Positions 16,769 to 25,548 of a DNA stretch of 64,000 nt are shown here, piece after piece. Source of the stretch: Niastella caeni (GTDB lineage Bacteria; Bacteroidota; Bacteroidia; Chitinophagales; Chitinophagaceae); the NCBI RefSeq assembly GCF_004834005.1, contig NZ_STFF01000011.1:1-64000 (forward strand). Reading direction: 5' to 3'. The translations under genes and the position numbers were made by a program. The notes under the pieces were generated by a model. That model made no database searches and had not been told where the DNA came from. It worked only from the letters and a program-made list of their open reading frames with translations. Positions within the stretch are counted from its first letter, which is position 1. Each line of letters starts with the position of its first letter.

Positions 16769-16783
16769 CCCGGAGGGGAGTAT

Positions 16784-16821
16784 GAGCCATCCTGTTCAAT
16801 CAGCGATGGCTCTATTCTTTT
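16784..16821 (+). terminator. Terminator-like hairpin
   Basis: gagccatc (16784-16791) pairs with gatggctc (16805-16812), followed by tattctttt. It lies 180 bp after the second small HTH-like gene and could end that transcript. Confidence 0.4.
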
Positions 16822-16965
16822 ACTGGTTGCCGGTTACCAGTTACCGGTTACCGGTTTCCGGTTCTCCAGTTACAAGTTACAAGTTACAAGTTTCAGGTTT
16901 AAGGGCCCTTGCTTTGAGTTTTGAAGTTTAATCCCTGGAACTTGTAACCTGGAACATGTAACATA
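16820..16965. repeat. Word-repeat element, words accggttacc and gttacaa
   Basis: Left arm 16820-16903 repeats ggttaccagttaccggtt, then agttacaagttacaag. The right arm at about 16938-16965 (aacttgtaacctggaacatg) is a shorter partial reverse complement. Confidence 0.6.
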
Positions 16966-17261
16966 CGGCTTTTCACGTTGCCGTTTCACGATTCACTCAC
17001 CATTCACCATGTTAATTCTAGGTTATGTAAGCCAGTAAGAAAATTTTCTATTGTTGATAAATAATTAATTACTTACATTCGTCAGGTTATTTAAAACAAG
17101 CCCGGGAAATTTATTAAGCCTCTTATTAGTACTCACATTTGAACTGGCCTGATTACTAGCAGCAGCTACTGGATAAATATAATCTTTAACATACTGTTTA
17201 ACAGGTGATCGTAAAGCCTGTACGAAAAGGAATTGCACGTAGCCGTAATACTTCCTTATTC

Positions 17262-17287
17262 CCTGATAATTGCTGGCAATTATCAGG
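17262..17287. promoter_or_regulatory. Perfect 11-bp dyad upstream of subtilase-lectin gene
   Basis: cctgataattg, 4-nt loop ctgg, caattatcagg. It sits 179 bp before the chosen start of the subtilase. No poly-T on either side, so it is a candidate operator or RNA hairpin. Confidence 0.4.
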
Positions 17288-17465
17288 AAAGCGTATTCCT
17301 TCAGAAAGCCATCCCACCTATATAAACTAAGGCGATACCCCTTTGCTGCCCGCGCCGGCATGCAAAGACTGATCGTTGTTAATAAAACTGGCAACGGTAA
17401 AGGTTATGGAAATGATTTGCAGCACCAGCTCTTATTCCATTTCAGAATCTTTTAAATTCCTTTTT

Positions 17466-20069
17466 ATGAGAAAAGAGAAACATCAAATGCCCGTAGGCAA
17501 CATGTCGCAGGAAGATGCCGGCACAGGTAAAATGCCTGGCGAAGCCATTGAAAAACAAAGCACACAAAGCACTGGTGGTATGATCGCATCGAGTATGGAC
17601 ACAAATTCCCCGTCGGGTGGAGGCGAGGGCGCCGTAGCCAATTCCATGCCCATGATGGAAATGGCCGCAGCAGGAAGTAACGGCGAGTCGGAGATGCGAA
17701 ATGTAATTGTAGAGATCAGGGTCCCTTCTGCAAAAACAGCTTCTTTCGGCCTGCAGATGGGCGCCGGGTTAACGGCCTACGGCTTTCAGTTAGATTATAA
17801 TTACGAGCCGGTACCGGTGGGCAGTAGTCCTAACGCTCAAAGCGGATTAACGGAATCCGAAGAAGGCCAGGTTGTATTGGTTCGTGGTACCGTGCCTGCC
17901 GGGCGGATCACCGAGCTGGAACAACAGCCCAACGTAATAAAAGTATGGAACGATACCAGGATCGAGCACTTTGAATATGAGGCGGATATTCTGGTGGAAG
18001 AAGAGCAGAAAGTGAAGATAACGCCCATGGAAGGACTGGGAACCTGCCCCATAGGCACCTGCGACTGTGCGCCGGGAACGCCAAAAGGAACTATTGCCGA
18101 TGTGGCCAATTACCTGGGTGTTAACCAGATCTGGGCATCCGGGTTCAAGGGCGATGGCATTGTGGTAGGCGTGGTGGATGGCGGTATAACCGCACAGGGC
18201 CGCAGTATCAGTACAGATGATACCAACAACCCAAGCTGGCCTAATAAGTTAATTCCGCGGGTTATTGGCGGTTATCCTACTGCCAACTGGGGTACAACAG
18301 GCGCTGGCTGGGGCTGGCATGGCAACATGTGTTCAACCGACGTGCTGGGCATGGCTCCCAACGCGCAGATCTATGATATCCGCATTGCGGCGCCTAATAT
18401 TCCCGCAACCATTTCTAACGCTATTGCAGGTTTTCAATGGGCTATCGATCAACATAAAGCCAATGGAACCCCGCAGATCTTAACCAATAGCTGGGGGATC
18501 TTCCAGGATAACTGGGACCCTGTTTATGCAACCGATCCCAACCATCCTTTTACCCGTAAGGTAGTGGATGCGTTGAACGAAGGCATTATTGTATTATTTG
18601 CTGCCGGTAATTGTGGCGGTTCTTGTCCCGATGGCCGGTGCGGTACGGATAACGGTCCGGGTAAAAGCATCTGGGGCGCTAACGGCCATCCACGGGTGAT
18701 GACGGTAGGCGCCGTGAATAAAAACGAGCAGTTTGTAGGGTACAGCAGCCAGGGACCGGCCGCGCTCGATCCGCAAAAACCCGATTTCTGTTCAATTACC
18801 CACTTTACCGGGTTCTTCACCAGCGATAGCGGTACTTCTGCCGCTACCCCTGTTGCAGCCGGTTGTATAGCCCTGTTGAAACAGGCAAAGCCCTCATTAA
18901 CGCAAGACCAGGTAAAAACTGTTTTAAAGAATACCGCTAAAGATATTGGCCCCGCAGGTTTTGACCAACACTCAGGCGCAGGCATTATAAGACCTAAGCA
19001 AGCCCTGGAATCCATTGCTGCCGCTCCGTCAGCATCCGGTCCGGTGGTATCCTGGGGGCCAAACCGCCTGGATGTATTTGTAATAGGCACCGATTCGGCG
19101 CTGTATCATAAATGGTGGAACGGTTCGGCATGGGGACCTTCGCTCACCGGTTACGAAAACATGGGCGGTACTATCATCAGTGCGCCTGAAGTTGTATCAT
19201 GGGGCCCGAACCGGCTCGATGTATTTGTGGTGGGCGCCAATTCGGCATTGTACCACAAATGGTGGAACGGCGCATCGTGGGGGCCATCGCTCACCGGGTA
19301 TGAAAATATGGGTGGCATCATTCAGGGACAACCGAAAGTAGTATCGTGGGGCCCGAACCGCCTCGACGTGTTTGTGGTTGGCACCGATCGTTCGCTGTAT
19401 CATAAATGGTGGAACGGCTCTGCCTGGGGACCATCGCTTACCGGCTACGAAAACCTGGGTGGAAAGATCATCGGCAATCCTGAAGTGGTTTGCTGGGGCC
19501 CGAACCGGATCGACATCTTTGTAGTTGGAACCGACAGTTCGTTGTATCATAAATGGTGGAACGGTTCTGCCTGGGGACCATCGCTTACCGGTTGGGAAAA
19601 CCTCGGTGGAACTATTCTTGGCCAGCCGAAAGCAGTATCATGGGGCCCGAACCGGCTCGATGTATTTGTGGTAGGCACCAATTCAGCTTTATACCATAAG
19701 TGGTGGAACGGCTCAGCATGGGGCCCTTCCATTACCGGTTATGAAAATATGGGCGGAACCATCATCGGCTCACCCGAAGCAGTATCGTGGGGCCCGAACC
19801 GGTTAGACGTATTTGTGACAGGCACCAATTCAGCGCTTTACCATAAGTGGTGGAACGGGTCGGCCTGGGGACCATCATTGACCGGTTATGAAAATATGGG
19901 CGGAACCATCATTGGTCAGCCGCGGGTAGCCTCCTGGGGTTCGAACCGGTTAGATGTATTTGTGGTGGGCACCAACTCGGCGCTGTTCCATAAATGGTGG
20001 AATGGTGCTTCGTGGGGGCCATCGCTCACCGGATATGAGAACATGGGCGGTATCATTACCAGGTTTTAG
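17466..20069 (+). CDS. Subtilisin-family S8 peptidase with seven-bladed PLL/DUF346 propeller
   Basis: 867 residues from the ATG at 17466. An open frame extends back to 17376 but adds no signal-like or conserved residues. Residues about 80-190 may be an I9-like propeptide (VLVRGTVPAGRITELE), followed by a Cys-rich link (CPIGTCDCAPG). The S8 domain has Asp236 (GVVDGG), His285 (WHGNMC), oxyanion Asn382 (AAGNCGG) and Ser458 (SGTSAATP). The His box departs from the usual HGTHVA. From residue 527, seven 49-residue repeats (SWGPNRLDVFVVGT, LYHKWWNGSAWGPS, GYENMGG) run to the C-terminus, matching the seven-bladed PLL-type lectin propeller. No signal peptide, lipobox or T9SS domain is visible, so the export route and sugar ligand are unknown. 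Confidence 0.85.
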   Translation: MRKEKHQMPVGNMSQEDAGTGKMPGEAIEKQSTQSTGGMIASSMDTNSPSGGGEGAVANSMPMMEMAAAGSNGESEMRNVIVEIRVPSAKTASFGLQMGAGLTAYGFQLDYNYEPVPVGSSPNAQSGLTESEEGQVVLVRGTVPAGRITELEQQPNVIKVWNDTRIEHFEYEADILVEEEQKVKITPMEGLGTCPIGTCDCAPGTPKGTIADVANYLGVNQIWASGFKGDGIVVGVVDGGITAQGRSISTDDTNNPSWPNKLIPRVIGGYPTANWGTTGAGWGWHGNMCSTDVLGMAPNAQIYDIRIAAPNIPATISNAIAGFQWAIDQHKANGTPQILTNSWGIFQDNWDPVYATDPNHPFTRKVVDALNEGIIVLFAAGNCGGSCPDGRCGTDNGPGKSIWGANGHPRVMTVGAVNKNEQFVGYSSQGPAALDPQKPDFCSITHFTGFFTSDSGTSAATPVAAGCIALLKQAKPSLTQDQVKTVLKNTAKDIGPAGFDQHSGAGIIRPKQALESIAAAPSASGPVVSWGPNRLDVFVIGTDSALYHKWWNGSAWGPSLTGYENMGGTIISAPEVVSWGPNRLDVFVVGANSALYHKWWNGASWGPSLTGYENMGGIIQGQPKVVSWGPNRLDVFVVGTDRSLYHKWWNGSAWGPSLTGYENLGGKIIGNPEVVCWGPNRIDIFVVGTDSSLYHKWWNGSAWGPSLTGWENLGGTILGQPKAVSWGPNRLDVFVVGTNSALYHKWWNGSAWGPSITGYENMGGTIIGSPEAVSWGPNRLDVFVTGTNSALYHKWWNGSAWGPSLTGYENMGGTIIGQPRVASWGSNRLDVFVVGTNSALFHKWWNGASWGPSLTGYENMGGIITRF
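19044..20066 (+). repeat. Seven in-frame 147-bp repeats (propeller blades)
   Basis: Seven tandem units within the subtilase gene, each encoding 49 residues starting at VVSWGPNR or a variant. The protein sequence is far more conserved than synonymous positions, which differ between units, so the repeats are held by selection and are not a recent amplification. Confidence 0.9.
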
Positions 20070-20097
20070 TGAATAGTAAATAGAGGTTCAAATAAAG

Positions 20098-20131
20098 CGT
20101 GGCTCGGTTTAAAACCGGGTCACGTTTTTTT
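20098..20131 (+). terminator. Intrinsic terminator after subtilase-lectin gene
   Basis: Hairpin of cgtg-gct-cggttt with aaaccg-ggt-cacg (20098-20124), followed by seven T. It lies 28 bp after the stop codon. Confidence 0.75.
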
Positions 20132-20134
20132 ACA

Positions 20135-20167
20135 GGTTACCACTCACCATTCACCACTCACCATTGC
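20135..20167. repeat. Word-repeat arm, word caccattcaccactcac
   Basis: Three tandem variants of actcaccattc directly after the terminator. Single arm; the two-armed version is at 29225-29315. Confidence 0.5.
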
Positions 20168-20250
20168 CCCCGGCTTCAAACTCTCACTCTATAAATTTTG
20201 TATTGTATTATTTAATCCCGATAATTGTGTTCAAGAAAACAATTATCTGA

Positions 20251-21144
20251 ATGCAAAAGATTTATCTCAGTGATTCCGGCCCCAAAGTATCACCAGCTAT
20301 TTATGGATTTTACAGATGGAATGAAGTAACAGGCGATGCTGCCCAAACCATGGAAAAGGTCGTAAACCTTTGTCTGGAATTAGGCATCAATACGTTTGAT
20401 CATGCAGATATTTATGGTGACTACCAGGTAGAAGAACTGTTTGGTAAACTGATCAGCCGCAAGTCGTTCAAGCGGGAAGATATTGTTTTATTTTCCAAGT
20501 GTGGGCTGATAGAGCCACATGCCAGTTTGCCCGATGTACGCGTAAAGCATTATAACACTTCCGCAGCCCATATTCAGAAAAGCGTTGAGAACTCACTGCG
20601 CAAACTGAAAACAGATTATATCGACATATTCCTGCTCAATCACCTCGATCCGTTGTCGAATGTGGAAGAAACGGCCCTGGCGTTGCAACGCCTGAAAGAT
20701 TCGGGTAAAGTGAAAAATGTGGGCGTGGTGAATTTCACTGTGTTTCAACACCAACTGCTGGCCTCTTTATTAAAAACGCCCATTGTAACCAACCATATTG
20801 AACTGAATTTGCTGAACACGTCGGCGCTCGATAATGGCCAGGTAGATTATATCAAACAACGGTATATGCGGCCGCTGGCATCAGCGCCTTTGGCCGCCGG
20901 CCGTATTGCCAATGGAACCGATGCGCAGGCGGTAAAAGTAAGAGGCAAATTGGAGGCGATCGGCAAAAAATATAATGCTGATATAGAATCGCTTGCTGTT
21001 GCCTGGCTGGTAAAATTAGGCGCCCTGCCGCTTATTGGCACCATCAATGAGCAAAGGATCCGCAATATTGCCAATGCGTTCACCATTGACCTCGATCACC
21101 AGGATTGGTATGAGCTGTATGCTGCTTCCAGGGGAGAATTGTAG
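20251..21144 (+). CDS. Aldo/keto reductase family protein
   Basis: 297 residues, one TIM-barrel domain. The NADPH-dependent catalytic tetrad is visible: Asp and Tyr in FDHADIYGDYQVEELFG, Lys in LFSKCG, and His in LLNHLDP. The C-terminal cofactor segment is LPLIGTINEQRIRNIANAF. The sequence resembles the YdhF-type subgroup of small aldo/keto reductases. The natural carbonyl substrate is unknown. It stands as a single gene, with word-repeat elements on both sides. The ATG at 20251 is preceded by AT-rich sequence without an SD site. Confidence 0.88.
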   Translation: MQKIYLSDSGPKVSPAIYGFYRWNEVTGDAAQTMEKVVNLCLELGINTFDHADIYGDYQVEELFGKLISRKSFKREDIVLFSKCGLIEPHASLPDVRVKHYNTSAAHIQKSVENSLRKLKTDYIDIFLLNHLDPLSNVEETALALQRLKDSGKVKNVGVVNFTVFQHQLLASLLKTPIVTNHIELNLLNTSALDNGQVDYIKQRYMRPLASAPLAAGRIANGTDAQAVKVRGKLEAIGKKYNADIESLAVAWLVKLGALPLIGTINEQRIRNIANAFTIDLDHQDWYELYAASRGEL

Positions 21145-21185
21145 CGAAAGAAATAAATAAAATCAATTTCCAAATAATAATCAGT

Positions 21186-21240
21186 CGCCGGTTACCAGTT
21201 TCCGGTTACCGGGATCTGGTAACTGGCAACCGGTAACTAA
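21186..21240. repeat. Word-repeat quasi-palindrome, word ggttaccagtttccgg
   Basis: Left arm 21187-21213 and right arm 21216-21239 (ctggtaactggcaaccgg) are near reverse complements with almost no loop. Its right end abuts the pcm promoter. Confidence 0.65.
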
Positions 21241-21247
21241 ATTGAAC

Positions 21248-21255
21248 TATCTTTG
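21248..21255 (+). promoter_or_regulatory. pcm: -7 box TATCTTTG of pcm
   Basis: Exact TAnnTTTG match only 9 nt before ATG 21264. Transcription would start within a few bases of that ATG, which rules out the GTG at 21255 as start and implies a nearly leaderless mRNA. Confidence 0.55.
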
Positions 21256-21263
21256 TGCCGTTT

Positions 21264-21920
21264 ATGAGAACGTTTGAAGATACTTACCGGCATAAAGGAT
21301 TGCGTAAACAATTAGTTGATCAATTAAAACAGAAAGGCATTACCGATGAACGGGTGCTAACGGCCATTCTACATGTTCCCCGGCATTATTTCCTCGATTC
21401 AGCATTAGACAGGGTCGCATATGAAGACCGGGCTTTTCCTATTGCAGAAGGACAAACCATTTCACAACCGTATACGGTTGCTTATCAAACTCAATTGCTC
21501 GACGTAAAACCTTACGAAAAAGTACTGGAGATTGGTACAGGCAGCGGCTATCAGGCTATTATCCTGGGCGAAATGAATGCACAGGTGTATACCATTGAAC
21601 GGCAGAAAAAGTTGTTTGAAGAACACCGCGGCTTCATACTTCGGGGTAAATATCCCAACATCAAATATTTTTATGGCGATGGTTATGAAGGTTTGCCCAC
21701 GTACGCGCCATTCGATAAAGTGATCGTTACTGCAGCGGCGCCGTATATTCCCCCCAAACTGATCGATCAGTTAAAAGTGGGCGGTAAAATGGTGATACCG
21801 GTAGGGGAGGGACATGTTCAGCGGATGCTGCGTATTACCAAACAACGGGATGGAAGTATGGCCGAAGAGTTATTCGATAACTTTTCGTTTGTGCCAATGG
21901 TTGAAGGGAAGAATCAATAA
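21264..21920 (+). CDS. pcm: Protein-L-isoaspartate O-methyltransferase
   Basis: 218 residues from ATG 21264 (a GTG 9 bp earlier overlaps the -7 box). It methylates L-isoaspartyl residues with S-adenosylmethionine as part of protein repair. Family hallmarks are EGQTISQPYTVA (substrate loop), VLEIGTGSGYQAIIL (SAM motif I), YTIERQ (motif post-I), GDGYEGLP and FDKVIVTAAAP (motif II), and LKVGGKMVIPVG (motif III). Length is normal for the family. It is a single gene between two word-repeat elements. Confidence 0.92.
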   Translation: MRTFEDTYRHKGLRKQLVDQLKQKGITDERVLTAILHVPRHYFLDSALDRVAYEDRAFPIAEGQTISQPYTVAYQTQLLDVKPYEKVLEIGTGSGYQAIILGEMNAQVYTIERQKKLFEEHRGFILRGKYPNIKYFYGDGYEGLPTYAPFDKVIVTAAAPYIPPKLIDQLKVGGKMVIPVGEGHVQRMLRITKQRDGSMAEELFDNFSFVPMVEGKNQ

Positions 21921-21921
21921 G

Positions 21922-22042
21922 CAAAGTTACCAGTTACCTGATACCGGTTACCGGAACGCAAATCATTAGCTGTTCGATCATTGGCGGTCATCCTGCATTA
22001 AGGTGCGGGGAACTGGTAACCGGAGTCCGGTAACTGAAGATG
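21922..22042. repeat. Word-repeat quasi-palindrome, word accagttacctg
   Basis: Left arm 21925-21956 and right arm 22008-22041 (aactggtaaccggagtccgg) are imperfect reverse complements around a unique 50-nt centre. It fills the gap between pcm and the DUF2520 gene. Confidence 0.6.
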
Positions 22043-22081
22043 TATAACAGAAATAAGAATCAAGCATTCAAACTATAATCA

Positions 22082-22846
22082 TTGAGAGTAGTTATCATCG
22101 GTACAGGAAATGTTGCCACCATATTGGGAAAAAGGTTTTTAGCGGCCGACCACGAGATAATACAGGTTTGTGGAAGAAACGCATTGCATGCTGAGGAACT
22201 GGCCGATATACTTTCTGCCACCTCCACAACCGATCTGAAGCAACCCGATCTTTCTGCCGATATCTATGTTATGGCGGTAAGCGATGGCGCCATTGCTTCC
22301 GTTGCTGCTGAACTGCGGCTCGATAAAAAACTGGTTGTACATACCGCCGGCGCCGTTTCAAAAAACATTTTAAGTGCATGCAGCAGGAATTACGGAGTGT
22401 TGTACCCGTTGCAAAGCCTCCGCAGCGAATTAAATGAACTGCCCGACATTCCTTTCCTTGTTGATGGCAATACAGAAGATGACCTGGCCCTGATCACGGA
22501 GTTTGCCAATTCCATCTCGCACCAGGTTCAGCAGGCAGGCGATGAGCAACGCCTGAAACTGCATGTGGCCGCTGTTATGGTCAGCAATTTCACCAATCAT
22601 TTATACGCACTGGCAAAAGCCTATTGTTTGCACGAGAAGGTTGATTTTTCGATGCTGCTGCCGCTGATAACGGCCGTGGCCGAACGGTTACACGAATACG
22701 AACCGGTAGCCATACAAACAGGTCCGGCCCTGCGTAACGACGAAGCCACCATTCAAAAACACCTGGAGCTTTTACAAGATCATCCTTCGCTGAAAATTAT
22801 ATATACTTTGTTTACTGAGAGTATCAGGAAGATGTATAAGGTGTAG
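22082..22846 (+). CDS. Rossmann-fold/DUF2520 oxidoreductase-like protein
   Basis: 254 residues from TTG 22082. The N-terminal Rossmann domain begins VVIIGTGNVATILGKRF, the NAD(P)-binding glycine motif of the F420-dependent NADP oxidoreductase group. YPLQSL and the C-terminal helical DUF2520 domain (HVAAVMVSNFTNHLYALA, GPALRNDEATIQKHLELL) follow. The domain pair is widespread and resembles ketopantoate or pyrroline-carboxylate reductases in layout. The physiological reaction is unknown. The TTG start is favoured because the Rossmann strand starts immediately after it. Confidence 0.8.
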   Translation: MRVVIIGTGNVATILGKRFLAADHEIIQVCGRNALHAEELADILSATSTTDLKQPDLSADIYVMAVSDGAIASVAAELRLDKKLVVHTAGAVSKNILSACSRNYGVLYPLQSLRSELNELPDIPFLVDGNTEDDLALITEFANSISHQVQQAGDEQRLKLHVAAVMVSNFTNHLYALAKAYCLHEKVDFSMLLPLITAVAERLHEYEPVAIQTGPALRNDEATIQKHLELLQDHPSLKIIYTLFTESIRKMYKV

Positions 22847-22937
22847 GGTTAAGATCGCTTCAAGCTGCAAGCCGAAAACCAAAGGCAATGAGGCATAGAG
22901 GCAAGGCTTGTCATACTTCCGACGTTTGCCTTCTGTT

Positions 22938-23037
22938 TTCCCTTCAACATTCAATATTCAACATTCGATATTCAACATTTCCTCTGCCTTTCCTTTCTCA
23001 TTCCTCATTTTTCATTCTTCATTTCTCATTTCTTTCC
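22938..23037. repeat. Word-repeat arms, words attcaacattc and ttcattcttc
   Basis: About 22943-22982 repeats ttcaacattcaatattc; 22998-23036 repeats cattcctcatttttcatt. It directly precedes, and slightly overlaps, the 3' end of the DinB gene on the other strand. Confidence 0.5.
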
Positions 23038-23595
23038 CTTCTTTTTCTTCTTCACTGTTTTGCCTTTCTCAGCAACTACCTGTTCACCCAGGTATCTTTC
23101 CCTTATTATACGCATATGATGCGCTACATGGCCCGCGCATACAAATGCCAGTCCGGCTACGCTGATGGTATTGTTATTGGCAGAACCGGTTTGCCGCAAC
23201 TGGTCATCGTCGAGCGAATTAAGGAATAGCTCGTTAGCGCTACGCAAGGCTTTAAATTCATCTACCAGTTCATTCCATTTGCGTTTGGGCGCCTTGGCGG
23301 TTATCGCCCAGGTGTTTTCATCAAAGCCTGGTAAAGGAGCAGGGTCCTGCCGCGCAAAAGTGAGCGCCCGGTAAATGAATACCCGTTCGGCATCAATGAT
23401 GTGTTGCAGCAATTCCTTGATCGTCCATTTGCCTTCCGCATAGGCATAGTTGATCTTCTTGTGTGGTATTTGTTTCAGTAGTTTTCTAAAACGGCGGGTG
23501 TTGTTGGCAAGGGCCTCCTGCAGATCATCTTCCTGCAGGGCATTGATATAGGTAGTGTAAAAATCAGGTACGGTAACTTCTTTTCTACTAACCAT
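23026..23595 (-). CDS. DinB-family protein
   Basis: 189 residues. Four-helix DinB_2-type fold with the putative metal-binding histidines in LLQHIIDAERVFIYR and AGHVAHHMRIIRERY. TIKELLQH and RALTFARQD are typical of the Bacteroidota subgroup. DinB-like proteins include thiol-dependent metalloenzymes, but most have no assigned substrate. The C-terminus is an unusual lysine-rich tail (KKKKKGKK) whose coding DNA abuts the word-repeat element, so the tail may have been extended by repeat invasion of the stop region, which is inference. Single gene, minus strand. Confidence 0.8.
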   Translation of the reverse strand: MVSRKEVTVPDFYTTYINALQEDDLQEALANNTRRFRKLLKQIPHKKINYAYAEGKWTIKELLQHIIDAERVFIYRALTFARQDPAPLPGFDENTWAITAKAPKRKWNELVDEFKALRSANELFLNSLDDDQLRQTGSANNNTISVAGLAFVCAGHVAHHMRIIRERYLGEQVVAEKGKTVKKKKKGKK

Positions 23596-23611
23596 ATTTT
23601 TAGCTAAAAGT

Positions 23612-23835
23612 AATTAAAAAGTTACAGGTTTCAGGTTACAGGGGGAATTTATAAGCATTAGGTTGCCGGTTGCCAGTTACCGGTTGCCGGGGCTTTAATT
23701 CAATCCTCGCGAATTTCAGTTTACGGGTTTTTCCCGGCAACTGGTACCCGGTAACTGGTAACAAAAGAAACAGGGTACAAATTACCGGTTTTACCCTGTA
23801 ACCTGTACCCTGTCCCGATATATCGGGATAACCTG
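23612..23835. repeat. Large word-repeat element, words gttacagg and gttgccgg
   Basis: Left arms gttacaggtttcaggttac (23619 on) and gttgccggttgccagttacc (23663 on). Core near 23700 reads tcctcgcgaatttcag. Right arm ggcaactggtacccggtaac (23733 on), then a second arm set gggtaca...tgtaccc. Perfect palindrome tcccgatatatcggga at 23813-23828. It spans the whole gap between the DinB and subtilase genes. Confidence 0.65.
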
Positions 23836-23838
23836 TAT

Positions 23839-25548
23839 TTATCCTTTCTTATTCTTCAGCGTTGGTTTGGGCGACGTTTTTTTCGGCGCCGGTTTACCTG
23901 AAGGATCGAGGGTAGCGGCTACTTTAGCAGCTTCATACGCGTTGATGATGCCACCGCTTTCGCTCAGGTCAGATAAAGCTACCGTCTCGTCTGTACCTGG
24001 TTTTTTAACCTTGGTTTCAGGCGCCTGCGACGATTTCATCAGGCAATATTTTAATTGCTGTGGTGTGAGGTAGGGGAAGTACTCTAACAGGAAGGCTGCA
24101 GTGCCGGCCACTACCGGGCACGCCATACTGGTACCCTGCGCATTTCCATACGTGTTGCCTCCGGGAATGCTGGAATATATTTTAACACCAGGCGCAAATA
24201 CGTCTACCTGTTTTTTACCATAGTTCGAGAAGGAAGCAGTAAATCCACCGGACCTGGGATCGCCACTGGCGCCTACGGTGATCCAGTTGGATGCTTTCGT
24301 ATTGCTGCCTTTAATCATGGCATTCGGGAAATTATCTGCGGTGTCGATGTTTTTGGCATCGTTACCTGCCGCATGCACCAGTAAAACGCCTTTGCTTTCG
24401 GCATATTTAACGGCTTCGTCTACCCATTTTTTCTGGGGTGAGAAGTCTTTACCAAAGCTCATGTTCACGATTTTGGCGCCGTTATCAGTAGCATAGCGAA
24501 TAGCCAGGGCAATATCTTTATCGTGCTCATCGCCATCGGGCACGGCACGGATCATCATAATGCGTACATTATCGGCAACACCGTCCATTCCTTTTCCATT
24601 GTTGCGTATGGCGCCGATGATGCCGGCCACGTGCGTACCATGGAATGGGGTAGAAGCCATTACATCAGGATTACCGTAGTTACGGTCGTTGATATCCTGT
24701 TCATTGTCTTTGGTAATATCGCCGCGGTAATTTTGTGGCGCTTTATCTTTTGCCTCGGCTTTTCTTTCTTCGCCGCTTACAAACTCTTCAAATCCGTCGA
24801 GGAACTCCTTGTTGGTAGTTTCCATCATCTGGTTGGTTTTGAACAGGTACAGCAGGCTGCCTTTGGCCGATTTTTCTGAGGTACTTACCGCATTGAATGT
24901 ATCCACGTCTGTACCGGTGTAGTTTTCTTTATTCAACGCTTTGCGCATAATGCTGTCGCTTTTTTGCGCGCTGAGCAACGCTCTTTTCAGCATCACGAGG
25001 TCAACACCTTCTTCACTGCCTTCGCCTTCAATTTTCTTTTTACTCTTTAACCACATTTTATACTCGTCTTTTTCATCAGCCGAGAGTTTGGTGGTATCAA
25101 TGGTCTTACCATCGAATTTACTTTTGTACATATGGTACACGCGGGCGCCTTCGTAAGAATCCTGTTTTACGTTTTTGCCGTCTTTGCCGCCGATGAAGTT
25201 CCAGCCATGTATATCATCAGCATAGCCATTACCGTCATCATCCAAACCGTTTCCGGGTATTTCTTTGGGGTTGGTCCACAAAACGTCTTTGAGGTCTTCA
25301 TGCAGGGTATCGATGCCTGAATCGATGATCGCTACTACTACGGTTTTCCCTTTGAGGTTTTTAGTACGAATAAAATCATACGCTTTATCTATACTGATCC
25401 CATAGAACCCGTCTTTGGTTTTGTCGAGCAGATGCCATCCCTTCGGCACATCTCCTGTTTTTATGCTTTTCTCCTGCTGTGCAAAGGAGGTATGGTCAGC
25501 AATCACAAAGGCAGTAACTAAACCTGCTACTTTTACCAGTTTATTCAT
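23839..25548 (-). CDS. Secreted subtilisin-like S8 serine peptidase
   Basis: 569 residues. Signal peptide (VAGLVTAFVIADHTSFAQ) with cleavage near residue 24. Catalytic Asp76 in AIIDSGID, His at about 300 in FHGTHVAGIIGA, oxyanion Asn in HAAGND, and Ser at about 477 in QGTSMACP. Between Asp and His is a long insertion of roughly 200 residues with NGLDDDGNGYADD, a Bacteroidota feature of this subgroup and a possible calcium site. The C-terminus ends in a basic Pro/Lys-rich tail. No T9SS sorting domain. Probably a periplasmic or cell-surface protease. It is transcribed on the minus strand with its own 5' region, unrelated in architecture to the subtilase at 17466. Confidence 0.9.
   Translation of the reverse strand: MNKLVKVAGLVTAFVIADHTSFAQQEKSIKTGDVPKGWHLLDKTKDGFYGISIDKAYDFIRTKNLKGKTVVVAIIDSGIDTLHEDLKDVLWTNPKEIPGNGLDDDGNGYADDIHGWNFIGGKDGKNVKQDSYEGARVYHMYKSKFDGKTIDTTKLSADEKDEYKMWLKSKKKIEGEGSEEGVDLVMLKRALLSAQKSDSIMRKALNKENYTGTDVDTFNAVSTSEKSAKGSLLYLFKTNQMMETTNKEFLDGFEEFVSGEERKAEAKDKAPQNYRGDITKDNEQDINDRNYGNPDVMASTPFHGTHVAGIIGAIRNNGKGMDGVADNVRIMMIRAVPDGDEHDKDIALAIRYATDNGAKIVNMSFGKDFSPQKKWVDEAVKYAESKGVLLVHAAGNDAKNIDTADNFPNAMIKGSNTKASNWITVGASGDPRSGGFTASFSNYGKKQVDVFAPGVKIYSSIPGGNTYGNAQGTSMACPVVAGTAAFLLEYFPYLTPQQLKYCLMKSSQAPETKVKKPGTDETVALSDLSESGGIINAYEAAKVAATLDPSGKPAPKKTSPKPTLKNKKG

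Larger units (their letters stand above)
16605..17465. other. 860-bp spacer rich in repeats
   Basis: Holds two word-repeat elements, a terminator-like hairpin, a short caccattcaccat arm (about 16987-17008) and a perfect 11-bp dyad, listed separately. A 109-residue minus-strand frame (17065-17394) spans the second half. It has no recognisable family and contains the dyad, so it is not called as a gene. Confidence 0.5.

Noticed and set aside
16820..16965. Possible CRISPR array from the accggttacc repeats
   Set aside because: Repeats are degenerate, without constant length or unique spacers, and no cas gene is present; it is one of the word-repeat elements.
17065..17394. 109-residue minus-strand frame in the spacer before the subtilase gene
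   Set aside because: No recognisable family, contains a perfect hairpin, and no promoter or neighbour supports it; left as part of the spacer.
19197..19732. Minus-strand frames over the propeller repeats
   Set aside because: They are the reverse strand of the seven 147-bp repeats and follow their periodicity.
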